This document shows, in pieces, positions 24,086-33,405 of a DNA stretch of 64,000 nucleotides (the stretch's first letter is position 1; every line of letters starts with the position of its first letter). The notes under the pieces are model-generated. The model saw only the letters and a list, made by a program, of their open reading frames with translations, did no database searches and had not been told where the DNA came from. The DNA lies in contig JABTUN010000001.1 of assembly GCA_015075365.1 (NCBI GenBank), forward strand, positions 1,240,001 to 1,304,000. Reading direction: 5' to 3'. The stretch comes from Verrucomicrobiaceae bacterium (GTDB lineage: Bacteria > Verrucomicrobiota > Verrucomicrobiia > Verrucomicrobiales > Verrucomicrobiaceae). The position numbers and the translations under genes were made by a program.

Positions 24086-26338
24086 TCACTCCACAAACGG
24101 CCCCGCGCCGCGCGCGGGTGCTCCGGCGGCAGGAAGTTGGGTTCCCGCCGCGAAATGATCCGCTAGAATCGTCACACGCAGCGGCCCGCCACCACCGGCC
24201 ACTTCGGCGAACACCTTGGGCTGATAGCGCGCGGCGATGCGGTCGGAAAAAATGGAGCCAGTTTCCGTGATGCGGCCGTCGGCGAACTCGCGCCAGCCAT
24301 CCAGCGTCTTCGCGCCTCCGTCTTGCGCGAGCATGAGGTGGCCTTGCACGAGATAAATGTTGCCCTCGCCCTGCCATGAGAGCGTTTGGGCGAGATGCGC
24401 GCGCGACCACGGGATTTGCAGCACGCTGCCAAAGCACTGCACGATGCTGTTGCGAATCTGAATGGCGAGGCTCTCGGCGGGCGCGGCTTGTTTGAAGTGA
24501 AAGGCGGTGGTCGTCACCAGCTCGCAGCGCTCCACCTCGATGCGCAGCTTCGCGGGCGGCTTGTCATCGCACCACACGGGCGCGCCCCAGAGGATGGAGT
24601 TTTTCAAAACGATGCGCGTCTCGATGCCCGCGCTGTTCGCCACGAGGCCGATGAGCGGCGAGCCGGGCGCGTACATTTCGCAGTCCACCATTTCCAGGCC
24701 GGGCGAGTCTTGCAGCGCGACGAGCGCGTGACCGGTGGTGTTCATCTCCTGCGGCGGGCGCGCCTGCCGGATGAAGCGGCAGCGCACGAACTTCAGTGGC
24801 ACGCCTCTTGCCAGTAGCAGGCGGCCCGCGCGCAGCCCTTTGTAAGTGTGCGCGATGACGAAGCCCTCCATCGTCAGCGCGGACTCCACCACGCCCACGG
24901 CGGGCCAGCCGGCGGAGGGAATGAAGAGCGTGGGGCGGAAGCCGCGCGCGGCGCGCAGTGTGATCGGCTTCCCCGGCGGCAGGCGCAGACCGGTGCCGGT
25001 GGCGGGCGTGTTCGTGCGCACCTCGATGAAATCGTGCGGCTCCGCCGCGCTGATCGCCGCGCTCAGCGAGTCAAACGTGCCCCATTTGCCGACGATGTAG
25101 AGATAGCGGCCGGATTTCGCGCCCAAGAAAGCATTCACCAGCGAGGTGCGCCCGGTCGTCTCCGTGGCGTAGAGAACGGCGGCGGCGACGAGCAAAATGG
25201 CCGCGGTACCGAGCGCGACGCGCTTCAACGCCATGCGAAAACGCGCGCGCGCGCCGACGAGATGCTTCGTTGGCGAGCGGCCCAGGTCATCACCCGCCTC
25301 GATCACGCGCCGCACCCCGGCTGCGCTCGCGGGACGGTCGGCGGGCCGCTTCGCGAGCAGGCGCAGGATGAGGTTCTCCAGCCACGCAGGCAGCGCGGGA
25401 TTCAGCGCCGCGCAACGCTCCGGCGCTTGTTCTTGAACCACCTGCGCCAGTTCCGCAAAGGAGCCGCCCGCAAACGGCGCGCGGCCTGTCGCCATCGTGT
25501 AAAGCACCGCGCCGAGCGAAAAGAGATCGGAGCGTGCATCGAGGTCCTTCGCGCCCGCCGCCTGCTCCGGAGACATGTACTGCGGTGTTCCGAGAAAGGA
25601 GCCGCTTCGTGTGAGCAGCGTCATCGAGTCCACCGCGCGCGCGAGACCGAAATCGCCGAGACGCGCCGCGGTGATGCGATCGCCATCGAGAGTGAGCAGG
25701 ATGTTCGACGGCTTCACATCGCGATGCACGATCCCCAGCTCATGCGCCGCGCCCAGCGCCGCCGCGACCGCTTTGCCGACGAAAACAATCTCCTCCAATG
25801 GCAAAGGCGTTCCCAGCCGCGCATCCATCCGCGCCTGCAACGAGCCGCCGCCCAGGTACGGCATCACCAGAAACGGCGGTTCATTCTCCTCCACCACCTC
25901 CAGCACCGGCAGCACGCATGGATGCTCGATGCGCATCACCGCCGCCGCCTCGCGGAAAAAGCGCGCGCGATACTCCCTCTGAGCCGCAAGCAGCGGCTGC
26001 AGCACCTTCAGCGCCACCTCGCTCCCGTCACGCGAATCCCGCGCCCGCCACACCACCGCTGTGCCCGCCGTGGCGATCCATTGCAGGACCTCAAAACGAT
26101 CCAGCCTGCCCAGCGGGCCCGCTTCCGCCGAAGGCTGCAGCATCGCCAGTTCCGCCACGCCCGGACTGGCATCATGCGGCGCAAAGTCGCGCGCGAACTC
26201 CTCCGCGCCCGCCAGTTCCTCCAGGCGCGCGCGGCAGGTGGCGCATTTCTCCAGATGCGCCTCAATCTCCGGTGCCTCGCCCGCGTCAGCGGCCAGCAGC
26301 GCACGCAGCGCCTCATCGGCTGGATGCGCATCGCTCAT
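24086..26338 (-). CDS. Transmembrane Ser/Thr kinase with N-terminal anti-sigma-like zinc motif and extracytoplasmic beta-helix-like domain
   Basis: A 750-aa protein. Residues 24-40 hold H28-x3-C32-x2-C35 (AHLEKCATCRARLEEL), the motif of zinc-binding anti-sigma domains. The kinase domain (about 80-350) has an altered glycine loop (ATAGTAVVW) but retains VALK (K111), HRDVKPSN (205-212), DFG (229-231) and SPE (256-258). One membrane helix spans about 374-391 (VALGTAAILLVAAAVLY). The outside part (about 415-740) resembles a right-handed beta-helix of pectate-lyase type: DSLSAAISAAEPHDFIEVR, then stacked strands such as RIVLKNSILWGAP and IQIRNSIVQCFG. ATG 26338 overlaps the stop of the ECF sigma gene upstream, so the two are a coupled sigma/kinase unit. 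Confidence 0.88.
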   Translation of the reverse strand: MSDAHPADEALRALLAADAGEAPEIEAHLEKCATCRARLEELAGAEEFARDFAPHDASPGVAELAMLQPSAEAGPLGRLDRFEVLQWIATAGTAVVWRARDSRDGSEVALKVLQPLLAAQREYRARFFREAAAVMRIEHPCVLPVLEVVEENEPPFLVMPYLGGGSLQARMDARLGTPLPLEEIVFVGKAVAAALGAAHELGIVHRDVKPSNILLTLDGDRITAARLGDFGLARAVDSMTLLTRSGSFLGTPQYMSPEQAAGAKDLDARSDLFSLGAVLYTMATGRAPFAGGSFAELAQVVQEQAPERCAALNPALPAWLENLILRLLAKRPADRPASAAGVRRVIEAGDDLGRSPTKHLVGARARFRMALKRVALGTAAILLVAAAVLYATETTGRTSLVNAFLGAKSGRYLYIVGKWGTFDSLSAAISAAEPHDFIEVRTNTPATGTGLRLPPGKPITLRAARGFRPTLFIPSAGWPAVGVVESALTMEGFVIAHTYKGLRAGRLLLARGVPLKFVRCRFIRQARPPQEMNTTGHALVALQDSPGLEMVDCEMYAPGSPLIGLVANSAGIETRIVLKNSILWGAPVWCDDKPPAKLRIEVERCELVTTTAFHFKQAAPAESLAIQIRNSIVQCFGSVLQIPWSRAHLAQTLSWQGEGNIYLVQGHLMLAQDGGAKTLDGWREFADGRITETGSIFSDRIAARYQPKVFAEVAGGGGPLRVTILADHFAAGTQLPAAGAPARGAGPFVE

Positions 26339-26964
26339 TTCAGACCGTCGGCTGGGGGTTTCTCGTCCAGATGCTCCCCCGCCACGGAGGCGATCCTCTC
26401 CCGCATCCGCGCGATGACACGCGACTTCGCCACATACGCCGCCCCAGCCGTCATGCCGAGCGTCTTGGCCGCGTCCGCCGCCGTTTTTTCCTCCACCGTC
26501 ATCATCCAGAAGGCGCGCCAGGTCTTCTCCGACACCTCCTTCTGCACGATCTCCGCCGCCCACGCGAACATGCGGCGTCGGTATTCGAGATCCCAGTCCC
26601 GCTCCTCCTCCGGCGCGGGCTGCTCCTCCAGCATCAGCCGCACCGTCTCGCCGCCGGAGCCGCTCGGCTGCCGCGCCGCCTTCTTAAAGTGCCGCGCCAC
26701 CTTGGAGCGTGTGACGATGAAGAGCCAGTCGCGAAAGGTGCCGCGTCCCGCGTCATACTCAAAGCCGCGGATCGCCTGCGACACCGTCTTGAGCACCTCC
26801 TGCACCAGATCATCCACATCCTGCGCCTCCACGCCGCGCAGCAGCGCGAACTTCCGCAGCAGCGGCGTGTAAAGCCGCGCAAACTCGCCCCATGCTCCGG
26901 CGTCCGATGGCTCGCGGATGCGCAAAAGCAGAGTCTGGCTGGTCTGGAAGTGGTCTTCGGACAT
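26335..26964 (-). CDS. ECF-type sigma factor coupled to kinase
   Basis: A 209-aa sigma-70 family protein. Region 2 includes LYTPLLRKFALLRGVEAQDVDDLVQEVLKTV, where the core-binding acidic motif is QDVDDLVQEV. Region 2 ends in TFRDWLFIVTRSKVARHF. Region 4 has the helix-turn-helix DAAKTLGMTAGAAYVAKSRVIARM. It differs from the other three ECFs in the window, which share the TRWSL N-terminus and the RGRFRSYLLGALKHF block, so it belongs to another ECF subgroup (the one with AAYVAKSRV in region 4). It overlaps the kinase gene by ATGA, and the zinc motif at the kinase N-terminus suggests that the kinase protein itself binds this sigma factor. It is divergent from the ECF gene at 27189 across a 224-bp intergenic region. 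Confidence 0.9.
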   Translation of the reverse strand: MSEDHFQTSQTLLLRIREPSDAGAWGEFARLYTPLLRKFALLRGVEAQDVDDLVQEVLKTVSQAIRGFEYDAGRGTFRDWLFIVTRSKVARHFKKAARQPSGSGGETVRLMLEEQPAPEEERDWDLEYRRRMFAWAAEIVQKEVSEKTWRAFWMMTVEEKTAADAAKTLGMTAGAAYVAKSRVIARMRERIASVAGEHLDEKPPADGLK

Positions 26965-27188
26965 CGCGGTTCATTTACGCCTTCCGTTTCACGCCGCGCA
27001 ACCGCCATGCCGCGCGCCGTCGCGCAAAAGGTGCGGGGCGCTCCAAGAGGCATCCTTCGCCCACGTAGCCGGCCGCCCCTGTGTTTGCATGCCGGTTGGA
27101 AGGCTGGCAGCGGCCGGTCCCAACCGCTTGTGGCGCGGCCTTTCTGCCATATTGACGGCCTGCGGAGCCGTGGTGTTAACTGCGCTCC

Positions 27189-27920
27189 ATGAACGACTCC
27201 ATCGCACCCGGCGCGCGTGAGTTCCAGACCACGAGGTGGAGCCTCGTGCTGGCGGCGCAGCATGCGGGTGATGCCACGCGGGCACACAAAGCGATGTCGG
27301 AGCTGTGCCGCGACTACTGGTATCCGCTCTACGCCTTTGTGCGTCGCCGCGGCCATGCGCCGCATGACGCGCAAGACCTGACGCAGGCATTTTTTGCCAC
27401 GCTGATGGAGACAAATGCCACGGCGGCCGATCCGAAGCGCGGGCGCTTCCGCTCCTACCTGCTCGGCGCACTGAAGCACTTCCTTGCCAATGATTTTCAT
27501 CGCGCGAACGCCCAGAAGCGTGGCGGCGGGCAGCAGCTTGTGGAATGGGACGCGCTCGAGCCGGAGGCACGCTATGCGTTGGAGCCTGCGGCGGACACGG
27601 ATGCGGACACGCTCTTCGACCGCCGCTGGGCGCTCGATCTGCTCGACCGGGCCATGAAACGGCTGCGCGCCGAGTTTACGGCCAAAAAGGACGAATCGAC
27701 CTTCGACGCGCTCAAAGGCACGCTGAGCGGCGCGGAGGTGCCGCGAGAGGAACTGGCGAAAAAACTCGGCATGAGCGAGGGCGCGTTGAAAGTGGCGGTT
27801 CACCGGTTGCGGCAGCGGTATCGCGAGATTTTGCGCGCGGAGATCGCCGAGACGGTCGATTCGCCTGCGGATGTCGAAGATGAGATGCGGCATCTGGTGG
27901 CTGTTTTGAGGTCTGCCTGA
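27189..27920 (+). CDS. ECF-type sigma factor (TRWSL group)
   Basis: A 243-aa sigma-70 family protein of the kinase-associated ECF group: EFQTTRWSLVLAAQ at the start, then region 2 (ELCRDYWYPLYAFVRRRG ... DAQDLTQAFFATLM), GRFRSYLLGALKHFLAND, and region 4 helix-turn-helix ELAKKLGMSEGALKVAVHRLRQRYRE. The DAED-type acidic motif reads DAQD, with the Glu replaced by Gln; charge loss at this site is known to make some ECFs depend on Thr phosphorylation for core binding. It is followed after 24 bp by a small membrane protein and then by a kinase gene preceded by the shared promoter-like element. That makes it the best local candidate to read that element (inference). Confidence 0.9.
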   Translation: MNDSIAPGAREFQTTRWSLVLAAQHAGDATRAHKAMSELCRDYWYPLYAFVRRRGHAPHDAQDLTQAFFATLMETNATAADPKRGRFRSYLLGALKHFLANDFHRANAQKRGGGQQLVEWDALEPEARYALEPAADTDADTLFDRRWALDLLDRAMKRLRAEFTAKKDESTFDALKGTLSGAEVPREELAKKLGMSEGALKVAVHRLRQRYREILRAEIAETVDSPADVEDEMRHLVAVLRSA

Positions 27921-27944
27921 GAAATTTCAACCATTCACACGATC

Positions 27945-28292
27945 ATGAATAAACTTGGGGCGGCTTTGCGTGGTGCCTTTTGGTGCATCCTCTTCGCGTT
28001 TCCGAGCGCGGTGCTGCTCGTTTCCGTCTGGCGCTTTCCGATTCCATTCGTCGGTTATCGCAGCGGTCCAGGTCACGCGGGCCACGCGCTGATGGCCGCT
28101 GGTTTTTACATCATCATCGGCGGTTTCGTGGTGCTGGGCGTGCTGGGAGCCTTCGCGGGCCTGGTCGCGCGCACGCTCAGGCCTGACGATGAGCGGGAGC
28201 AGAAACGGCTCGCGCGCATCGTCACCGCCGTGATCGCCCTCGCCGCCGCCACGCTGCTGGCGGGGCTGGACAAGATCATCGGCCCGTGGTGA
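27945..28292 (+). CDS. Small membrane protein, three helices
   Basis: A 115-aa protein of unknown function with three predicted membrane helices at about residues 8-26 (AFWCILFAFPSAVLLVSV), 49-72 (LMAAGFYIIIGGFVVLGVLGAF) and 91-108 (IVTAVIALAAATLLAGL). A charged cytoplasmic linker (RTLRPDDEREQKRLAR) separates the second and third. It sits 24 bp after the ECF sigma gene and ends just before the promoter-like element of the next kinase gene. It is probably cotranscribed with the sigma gene and may be part of the same signalling unit. No family was recognised. Confidence 0.7.
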   Translation: MNKLGAALRGAFWCILFAFPSAVLLVSVWRFPIPFVGYRSGPGHAGHALMAAGFYIIIGGFVVLGVLGAFAGLVARTLRPDDEREQKRLARIVTAVIALAAATLLAGLDKIIGPW

Positions 28293-28294
28293 AC

Positions 28295-28330
28295 TTTTTC
28301 TGTAACCCGCCGCCCATTTTCTTTCAGGAA
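28295..28330 (+). promoter_or_regulatory. Shared bipartite promoter-like element, copy A
   Basis: TTTTTCTGTAACC ends at 28307, then exactly 15 nt, then TTCAGGAA at 28323-28330, which is 22 nt before the kinase ATG at 28353. The same two boxes with the same 15-nt spacing precede the genes at 32545, 37170 and 40197. The geometry fits the -35 and -10 boxes of an ECF promoter. It overlaps only the gap after the small membrane-protein gene. Confidence 0.75.
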
Positions 28331-28352
28331 GGAGTGAACACGACGAAATCTC

Positions 28353-31300
28353 ATGACGAACACTCCACGCCAATGCCCGAAATGCGGATGCACGCTCGCT
28401 CCCGACGCGCCGGAGGGCCTGTGCCCGGCGTGCCTGATGGCGGGTGCGCTGCCGACGGATGCCACGATCAAACTGACGCCCTCGCAGATGCGCACGCCGT
28501 CGCACGGGCCTGCCGCGCCGCCACCGGAGGAGCTGGCACCGCTGTTTCCGCAGCTTGAGATCATCGAGTTGCTCGGCCGCGGGGGCATGGGCGCGGTTTA
28601 CAAGGCGCGACAGCCGAAGTTGAACCGTTTCGTCGCGCTGAAAATCATCGCGGGCGACGCGGCGGCTGATCCGCATTTCGCGGAGCGGTTTCAGCGCGAG
28701 GCGCAGGCGCTCGCGAAGCTGAATCATCCGAACATCGTCAGCGTGTTCGACTTCGGCGAGACGGGCGGGCTGTTTTACTTCCTCATGGAATTCGTCGATG
28801 GCGCGAACCTGCGCACGCTCATGCAAAGCGGCGAGATGAAGCCGGAGGCGGCGCTGGCGTTGATCCCGGCCTTCTGCGACGCGCTGCAATACGCGCACGA
28901 CGAGGGCGTGGTGCACCGCGACATCAAGCCGGAGAACGTGCTCGTGGACAAAAAAGGCCGCCTCAAGATCGCCGACTTCGGCCTGGCAAAGCTCACCGGC
29001 AGCGACGCCCACGATCACACACTCACGCGCACCGGCATGTATCTCGGCACGCCGCGCTACATGGCGCCGGAGCAGGTGGAGAAGCCGGAGACAGTGGACC
29101 ACCGCGCGGACATTTATTCGCTTGGTGTGGTCTTCTACGAGATGCTCACCGGCGAGCTGCCGATGGGCCGCTTTGACCCGCCATCGAAGAAGGTGGATGT
29201 CGATGTGAAGCTCGATGACATTGTGCTGCGCTCGCTGGAAAAAGATGTGGACCGCCGCTACCAGCATGCGAGCGAGATCAAGTCGGATGTGCAGAGCGTG
29301 GCTGACGGCGGCGTGGTGCAGGCGTCCCCGCATGTGGGCAAAGCATCAGTCCCGGCTGCCAAAGTGGGCGTCATACCCGCTGCTGCCGCAAGCCCGAAGT
29401 CCATGTCGCACTCTCCTGCGCTCCTCGCGCAGATCGATGCGCGCAGCATCGAGATGATGATCGCCGGCATCGCGCTCGTGATTGGCGGGCTGTTCGGGTG
29501 CATCTACGGCATGACGGTGGCAGCGGACTACGCCAGCAAGGTCACGAATCCCGCGGACAATGTGGCATCCCGCGCGGTGCTCGGGGCACTGATGCACCTC
29601 TCGGTTTTCCTCTTCGGCATCGCGGCATTCATCTCCAGCCTCGGAGTGCGAAAGCTGCGCTGGCACCCGTTCGCGCTGGTGATGTCCATTCTGCTGATGC
29701 TCGTTCTACCCGGCGTGCTGTTCGCCATCGGGCTGATGAGCCGCAACGATCTGGTTCTCCTCCAATTCGCATACCCCTTTTACGCCGGCCTGCGTGCCTT
29801 CTTGTTGCTGCGCAAACCAGCGGTCGAAGCGGCGTTTGCAGCAGAGCGTGACGTCTTGCGTCCGGCATCCCCGCCAAGCGAGGATGCCCGCCTCAGCCGC
29901 ATGGCGCTCATCGGCGCGATTTGGGCGTTTTTGGGCATCATCGCGGTGATTCCGTCGATGATGCTCTCCCAGACGGTCAATCTCGCGGAGGGGCGGCCTT
30001 CGGGCCTCGTCCATGAGCAGCCGCCGGCGGCGTTCACGGTCTTCATGGCCGTGCTGCTCTTCATCGGCGCGGGCGCACCCATCGGCACGACGATCCTCGG
30101 CGCGATCTCGATGAGCAAGATCAAGAAATCCGGCGGCAAGCTCTACGGCCTGCCGCTGGCCTTCGCGGACACGGTGTTTTTCCCCTTGCTGCTGCTGCAT
30201 GGCACGATGGCGGTGATGCTAGGCCTGCTCATCATCACGATCATGAAAATGGCAGGCGTGAACGCAGGCTTGGGCGCGGCGGAGATGGGCCTGCTGGCGA
30301 TGCTGCCGCTGATCGCGGATTTTTTCATCGCGCGCGCGCTGTGGAGGAAGGTGACGCGACCAGCAGGCGCGCCGGTGATGGAATCGAGGCCGGCCAACGA
30401 AACTCCCGCAGCCGCCAAGCCGTCGCCGCGCCACTTCCTCTCCGCCTTGTTGGTTCTGCTGTGCCTCTTCGGGTTTTTCTTCGGCTTCGGCTTCCAGGCG
30501 AAGCATTCGGGGAGCGGGGAGGGACTGACGAAGATCATCACCGTCGGCGCGCTCGATCCGCTCTATACCAGCGAAAGCGGGCCGTGGGGCTTCCGGCGGG
30601 GTCTCAACTTCTTTTCGTGGTCGTTCTTCGCCGTGGTGGTCGCTGGCATCACCTTCAGTGCATTGTGGCGAATCGGGCGCGAGGACCAGGGGAAAGTGCC
30701 GCGCGATCCAGCGTGGTGGCGCGACTGGTGGAAGCAGGTCGGTGTGTGGGGCGGTCTGCTGCTCATCGTCTGCACCGTCCGCACGGTGATGCATCCGGAG
30801 AAAGTCCTCCGGCCACTCACCGACAACGGCAACCTCCCCCGACTCAGCAGCGGCACACCGCTCATCGTCGCGGAGGGGCCCGGCACGAAGGAGCCAGATC
30901 ATTATCTGTGTCGTTACAAGATCAGCGCGCCGCCAGATCATCGCGTGGTGATGTGGATGGAGGTGACACGCGAGGGCAAGCCTGTCGTGCTGCCGGGGCT
31001 GGCGAATCAAATCTCGATCGCGGAGCAACTGCACATCGGCGAGGGCTTTGAAGGCAGCGCGGAATTCAGCCTGATGGACGGCAGCCGCATCAGTCCCGAC
31101 AGCAAGGGCAAGTGGCGATGGGATTTCAAATTCAGTTCGCGCTCCATGCGCACCGCGCCCGGCGGGTGGATCGAGAATCCCTTCGAGGGCAAGGGGATGC
31201 GGAACATCCACCTCGGCCCGCAGCGATGGCAGCCGAGGCCGGGCGAGACGGTGTCGATCATGGTCATCCGCGCGGGCCACGAATTCTCTGGCATCGACTT

Positions 31301-31619
31301 CACCCAGCAGCCGCCCGCCGGCGAAATCGAGCTGCGGCTCAAGGCGCGCATCGACCTCGTGCCGCTGTTTCACCGTCGCGTCAGCCACATGTCCTCCACC
31401 TCCTCCGAGCCCTATCCCGCGCCGGAAAAGCCGCTCGGCAGGATCGCCGCCGGATTCGGGATCGACACGAAACTCTCCGATGAGGAAATCCGCCGCGCCT
31501 TGATCGAGAAGCTCAAAACGAACCCTGACAAGCGCGCCGATGCCGAGGCGATTCTGAAATCCGTGGGCAAACCGATCACAAAGGAGACGACGCCGGAGGA
31601 CGTGCTCAAGGCACTGTAA
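28353..31619 (+). CDS. Zinc-ribbon Ser/Thr kinase with large multi-pass membrane sensor
   Basis: A 1088-aa protein. An N-terminal zinc ribbon has CPKC (8-11) and CPAC (24-27), followed by LMAGAL. The kinase domain (about 68-330) is complete: [13 protein letters not shown] (K97), HRDIKPEN (188-195), DFG (208-210), APE (238-240). After a linker, roughly ten membrane helices follow from about residue 365 ([20 protein letters not shown]). The C-terminal section, about residues 830-1040, is soluble and unassigned, and the protein ends with a short helical tail ([14 protein letters not shown] ... [10 protein letters not shown]). It is the first of three zinc-ribbon kinases in this region (others at 37170 and 40197) and has promoter-like element A directly upstream. 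It could sense envelope conditions through its membrane part and phosphorylate the nearby ECF sigma factor (inference). Confidence 0.9.
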   Translation: MTNTPRQCPKCGCTLAPDAPEGLCPACLMAGALPTDATIKLTPSQMRTPSHGPAAPPPEELAPLFPQLEIIELLGRGGMGAVYKARQPKLNRFVALKIIAGDAAADPHFAERFQREAQALAKLNHPNIVSVFDFGETGGLFYFLMEFVDGANLRTLMQSGEMKPEAALALIPAFCDALQYAHDEGVVHRDIKPENVLVDKKGRLKIADFGLAKLTGSDAHDHTLTRTGMYLGTPRYMAPEQVEKPETVDHRADIYSLGVVFYEMLTGELPMGRFDPPSKKVDVDVKLDDIVLRSLEKDVDRRYQHASEIKSDVQSVADGGVVQASPHVGKASVPAAKVGVIPAAAASPKSMSHSPALLAQIDARSIEMMIAGIALVIGGLFGCIYGMTVAADYASKVTNPADNVASRAVLGALMHLSVFLFGIAAFISSLGVRKLRWHPFALVMSILLMLVLPGVLFAIGLMSRNDLVLLQFAYPFYAGLRAFLLLRKPAVEAAFAAERDVLRPASPPSEDARLSRMALIGAIWAFLGIIAVIPSMMLSQTVNLAEGRPSGLVHEQPPAAFTVFMAVLLFIGAGAPIGTTILGAISMSKIKKSGGKLYGLPLAFADTVFFPLLLLHGTMAVMLGLLIITIMKMAGVNAGLGAAEMGLLAMLPLIADFFIARALWRKVTRPAGAPVMESRPANETPAAAKPSPRHFLSALLVLLCLFGFFFGFGFQAKHSGSGEGLTKIITVGALDPLYTSESGPWGFRRGLNFFSWSFFAVVVAGITFSALWRIGREDQGKVPRDPAWWRDWWKQVGVWGGLLLIVCTVRTVMHPEKVLRPLTDNGNLPRLSSGTPLIVAEGPGTKEPDHYLCRYKISAPPDHRVVMWMEVTREGKPVVLPGLANQISIAEQLHIGEGFEGSAEFSLMDGSRISPDSKGKWRWDFKFSSRSMRTAPGGWIENPFEGKGMRNIHLGPQRWQPRPGETVSIMVIRAGHEFSGIDFTQQPPAGEIELRLKARIDLVPLFHRRVSHMSSTSSEPYPAPEKPLGRIAAGFGIDTKLSDEEIRRALIEKLKTNPDKRADAEAILKSVGKPITKETTPEDVLKAL

Positions 31620-31649
31620 AAGCTGGCTCAAGAACAGCCCCCCGCAGGC

Positions 31650-32462
31650 ATGTCCGCTCCTTCCACAGAAGCGAAACCAGGCGCAAACAACGCCGCCGCG
31701 CTTCTGCGGCAGGTGAGCGAGAAATACGGCTCTCTCTCCACGCTCAGCGTGACGGGCAAGACCACCGCCCAGGTGACCCCCGCTGGCGGCGGGGAGCCCT
31801 CCACGGTCGAAAACGCCTTCTCCATCAACCTGGCCCGCCCCGAGTTTTATCGCATCGAATGGAAGCAGCCCCTTGCAGGCACCGTGGTCAGCCAGGGCGC
31901 GGTCTGGAGTGCCGGGAGCGGCCATCGTGTGCTGATCGGGCAGAAAGTTTCCGAATGGCTCAATCGCGAGCAGGCGCTGGGCGCGGCCACCGGCGTGTCT
32001 GGCGGCGCTGCCAACACCCTGCCCAGCCTCTTCTTCAAGGACGAGGGCTCCGGGCTTCACGAGTTCATCCAGAACGCGACTTTCCTGCCGGATGAAAGCG
32101 TGGGCGGCGAGTCCTGCCAGATCATCAAGGGTGACGGCCCCGGCGGCAAGCTCACGCTCTGGATCAGCAGGAAGGATTTATTTTTGAAACAGATCCAGAT
32201 GGTGTCCTCGGGAGGCGGCGGGACGCAGGAGGCGGCGAGCGTCAGCAGCGAGACCATGACGAAGATTGCGAAGACACTGGGAACGGACGCCTCGCCCGAA
32301 GCCGTGAGCAAAATGACCCGGGAGATCGAAGCTCAGCAAATGCGCGTCGCCGCCATGCGGACCACGATCACCGAGACCTTCGAGCGCGTCGTAGCGAACG
32401 AGATGATGATCAAAGCGGACTTCGAGGTGGCGGTTCCCGCCGGCGCGCCTGGTCCGAAATGA
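31650..32462 (+). CDS. LolA/DUF2092-like protein without visible signal peptide
   Basis: A 270-aa protein whose central part (YGSLSTLSVTGKTTAQVTPAG ... FSINLARPEFYRIEWKQPLAG ... LTLWISRKDLFLKQIQMVSSG) follows the strand pattern of LolA/DUF2092-type periplasmic lipid- or lipoprotein-binding half-barrels. Homologous proteins are normally exported, but the annotated start has no signal peptide. The frame is open back to the TAA stop of the upstream kinase (31617-31619), and the residues before the ATG (AQEQPPAG) look like the mature start of an exported protein. A signal peptide may have been lost, or a non-standard CTG start may be used. It lies 30 bp after the kinase gene in the same frame and strand. 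Confidence 0.6.
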   Translation: MSAPSTEAKPGANNAAALLRQVSEKYGSLSTLSVTGKTTAQVTPAGGGEPSTVENAFSINLARPEFYRIEWKQPLAGTVVSQGAVWSAGSGHRVLIGQKVSEWLNREQALGAATGVSGGAANTLPSLFFKDEGSGLHEFIQNATFLPDESVGGESCQIIKGDGPGGKLTLWISRKDLFLKQIQMVSSGGGGTQEAASVSSETMTKIAKTLGTDASPEAVSKMTREIEAQQMRVAAMRTTITETFERVVANEMMIKADFEVAVPAGAPGPK

Positions 32463-32474
32463 TCGTCGCGCACA

Positions 32475-32509
32475 TTTTCTGCAACCTGCCGGTGCGAATC
32501 CTTCAGGAA
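32475..32509 (+). promoter_or_regulatory. Shared bipartite promoter-like element, copy D
   Basis: TTTTCTGCAACC ends at 32486, then exactly 15 nt, then TTCAGGAA at 32502-32509, 35 nt before the ATG at 32545. It differs from copies A, B and C at one base (TGCAACC for TGTAACC). It is the only complete copy that precedes a non-kinase gene, which argues that the element marks a regulon and is not just part of a duplicated kinase gene. Confidence 0.72.
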
Positions 32510-32544
32510 GCTGTCGACCCGAATCCTTCAATCTCATTACAACC

Positions 32545-33402
32545 ATGAAAAGAAGTCACTTCATCCCATTGATAGCCCACGTTTTAGTTTGCACATCGTC
32601 CATGTCATCCGGTCAGCAACCGCCCGCACCAAACGCTTTCAAAAAAGGCGAGGCGCGGCAGGAGGCGAGCGGCAATCACATGTTCGAGATGGCGCGTCTC
32701 GCGCAGACTGATCGCGACGCCGCGCTGAAGATCGTCTTCGACGGCATCCAGGGCGATCCTTTGAAAAACCCGTGGGGCATGGAAGTGGCGATGATTTACA
32801 AAACCGACGAACGGCGCGCGCAGACGCTGAAAGGCGAGGAACGGACGAAACACTTCGCGCAATGGCGGGATTACCTGCTGCGCGCGCAAACGCTGCTGCA
32901 AAACGCGCTCCAGAAGCATCCCGGCAACGCATCGCTCACCTACGGGATCAGCTCGGTGAACGAGGCGCTGGCCGCCGCAAGCCTGGGAGCCGGTGATGGT
33001 GCCAAGGCAAAGGAAATCGCCCTCCAGCAGCTCGCGGCCAATACCAACACGACGGACTGGAATTACGGCAACGTCATCCACAACGCCAACAGCACGCTGG
33101 GCCGCGCCGCTCTGCGCGAGGGCGACAAGAAGGCCGCCGCCGAGTTTCTGAAGAAAGCCGGGTCCACACCGGGATCACCGCAACTCAACTCCTTCGGACC
33201 CGACTGGATCCTCGCGCGTGAAATGATCGAAGCAGGGGAAACACAGGCCGTGCTCGACTACCTCGACCTCGTGGAAAAGTTCTGGGTGAGCCGGAAGAAC
33301 CCCAAATCACCCGCCGCGAAACTCGCGGACTCGCACCAGCAGAAGCTCGACCAATGGCGAGCCGAGGTTCGTGAAGGCAAGCTGCCGGATTTCAGACCGT
33401 GA
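32545..33402 (+). CDS. Secreted TPR-like protein, member of the kinase regulon
   Basis: A 285-aa exported protein with a signal peptide (residues about 1-23, HFIPLIAHVLVCTSSMSSG). The rest is alpha-helical with TPR-like pairs: LLRAQTLLQNALQKHPGNASL, then AKAKEIALQQLAAN, then LGRAALREGDKKAAAEFLKKAG, then AREMIEAGETQAVLDYLDLVEKF. No catalytic motif is seen, so a scaffold or assembly role in the periplasm is likely. It carries promoter-like element D and so is predicted to be co-regulated with the kinases. The membrane-protein gene at 33406 follows after 3 bp. Confidence 0.75.
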   Translation: MKRSHFIPLIAHVLVCTSSMSSGQQPPAPNAFKKGEARQEASGNHMFEMARLAQTDRDAALKIVFDGIQGDPLKNPWGMEVAMIYKTDERRAQTLKGEERTKHFAQWRDYLLRAQTLLQNALQKHPGNASLTYGISSVNEALAAASLGAGDGAKAKEIALQQLAANTNTTDWNYGNVIHNANSTLGRAALREGDKKAAAEFLKKAGSTPGSPQLNSFGPDWILAREMIEAGETQAVLDYLDLVEKFWVSRKNPKSPAAKLADSHQQKLDQWRAEVREGKLPDFRP

Positions 33403-33405
33403 GCC

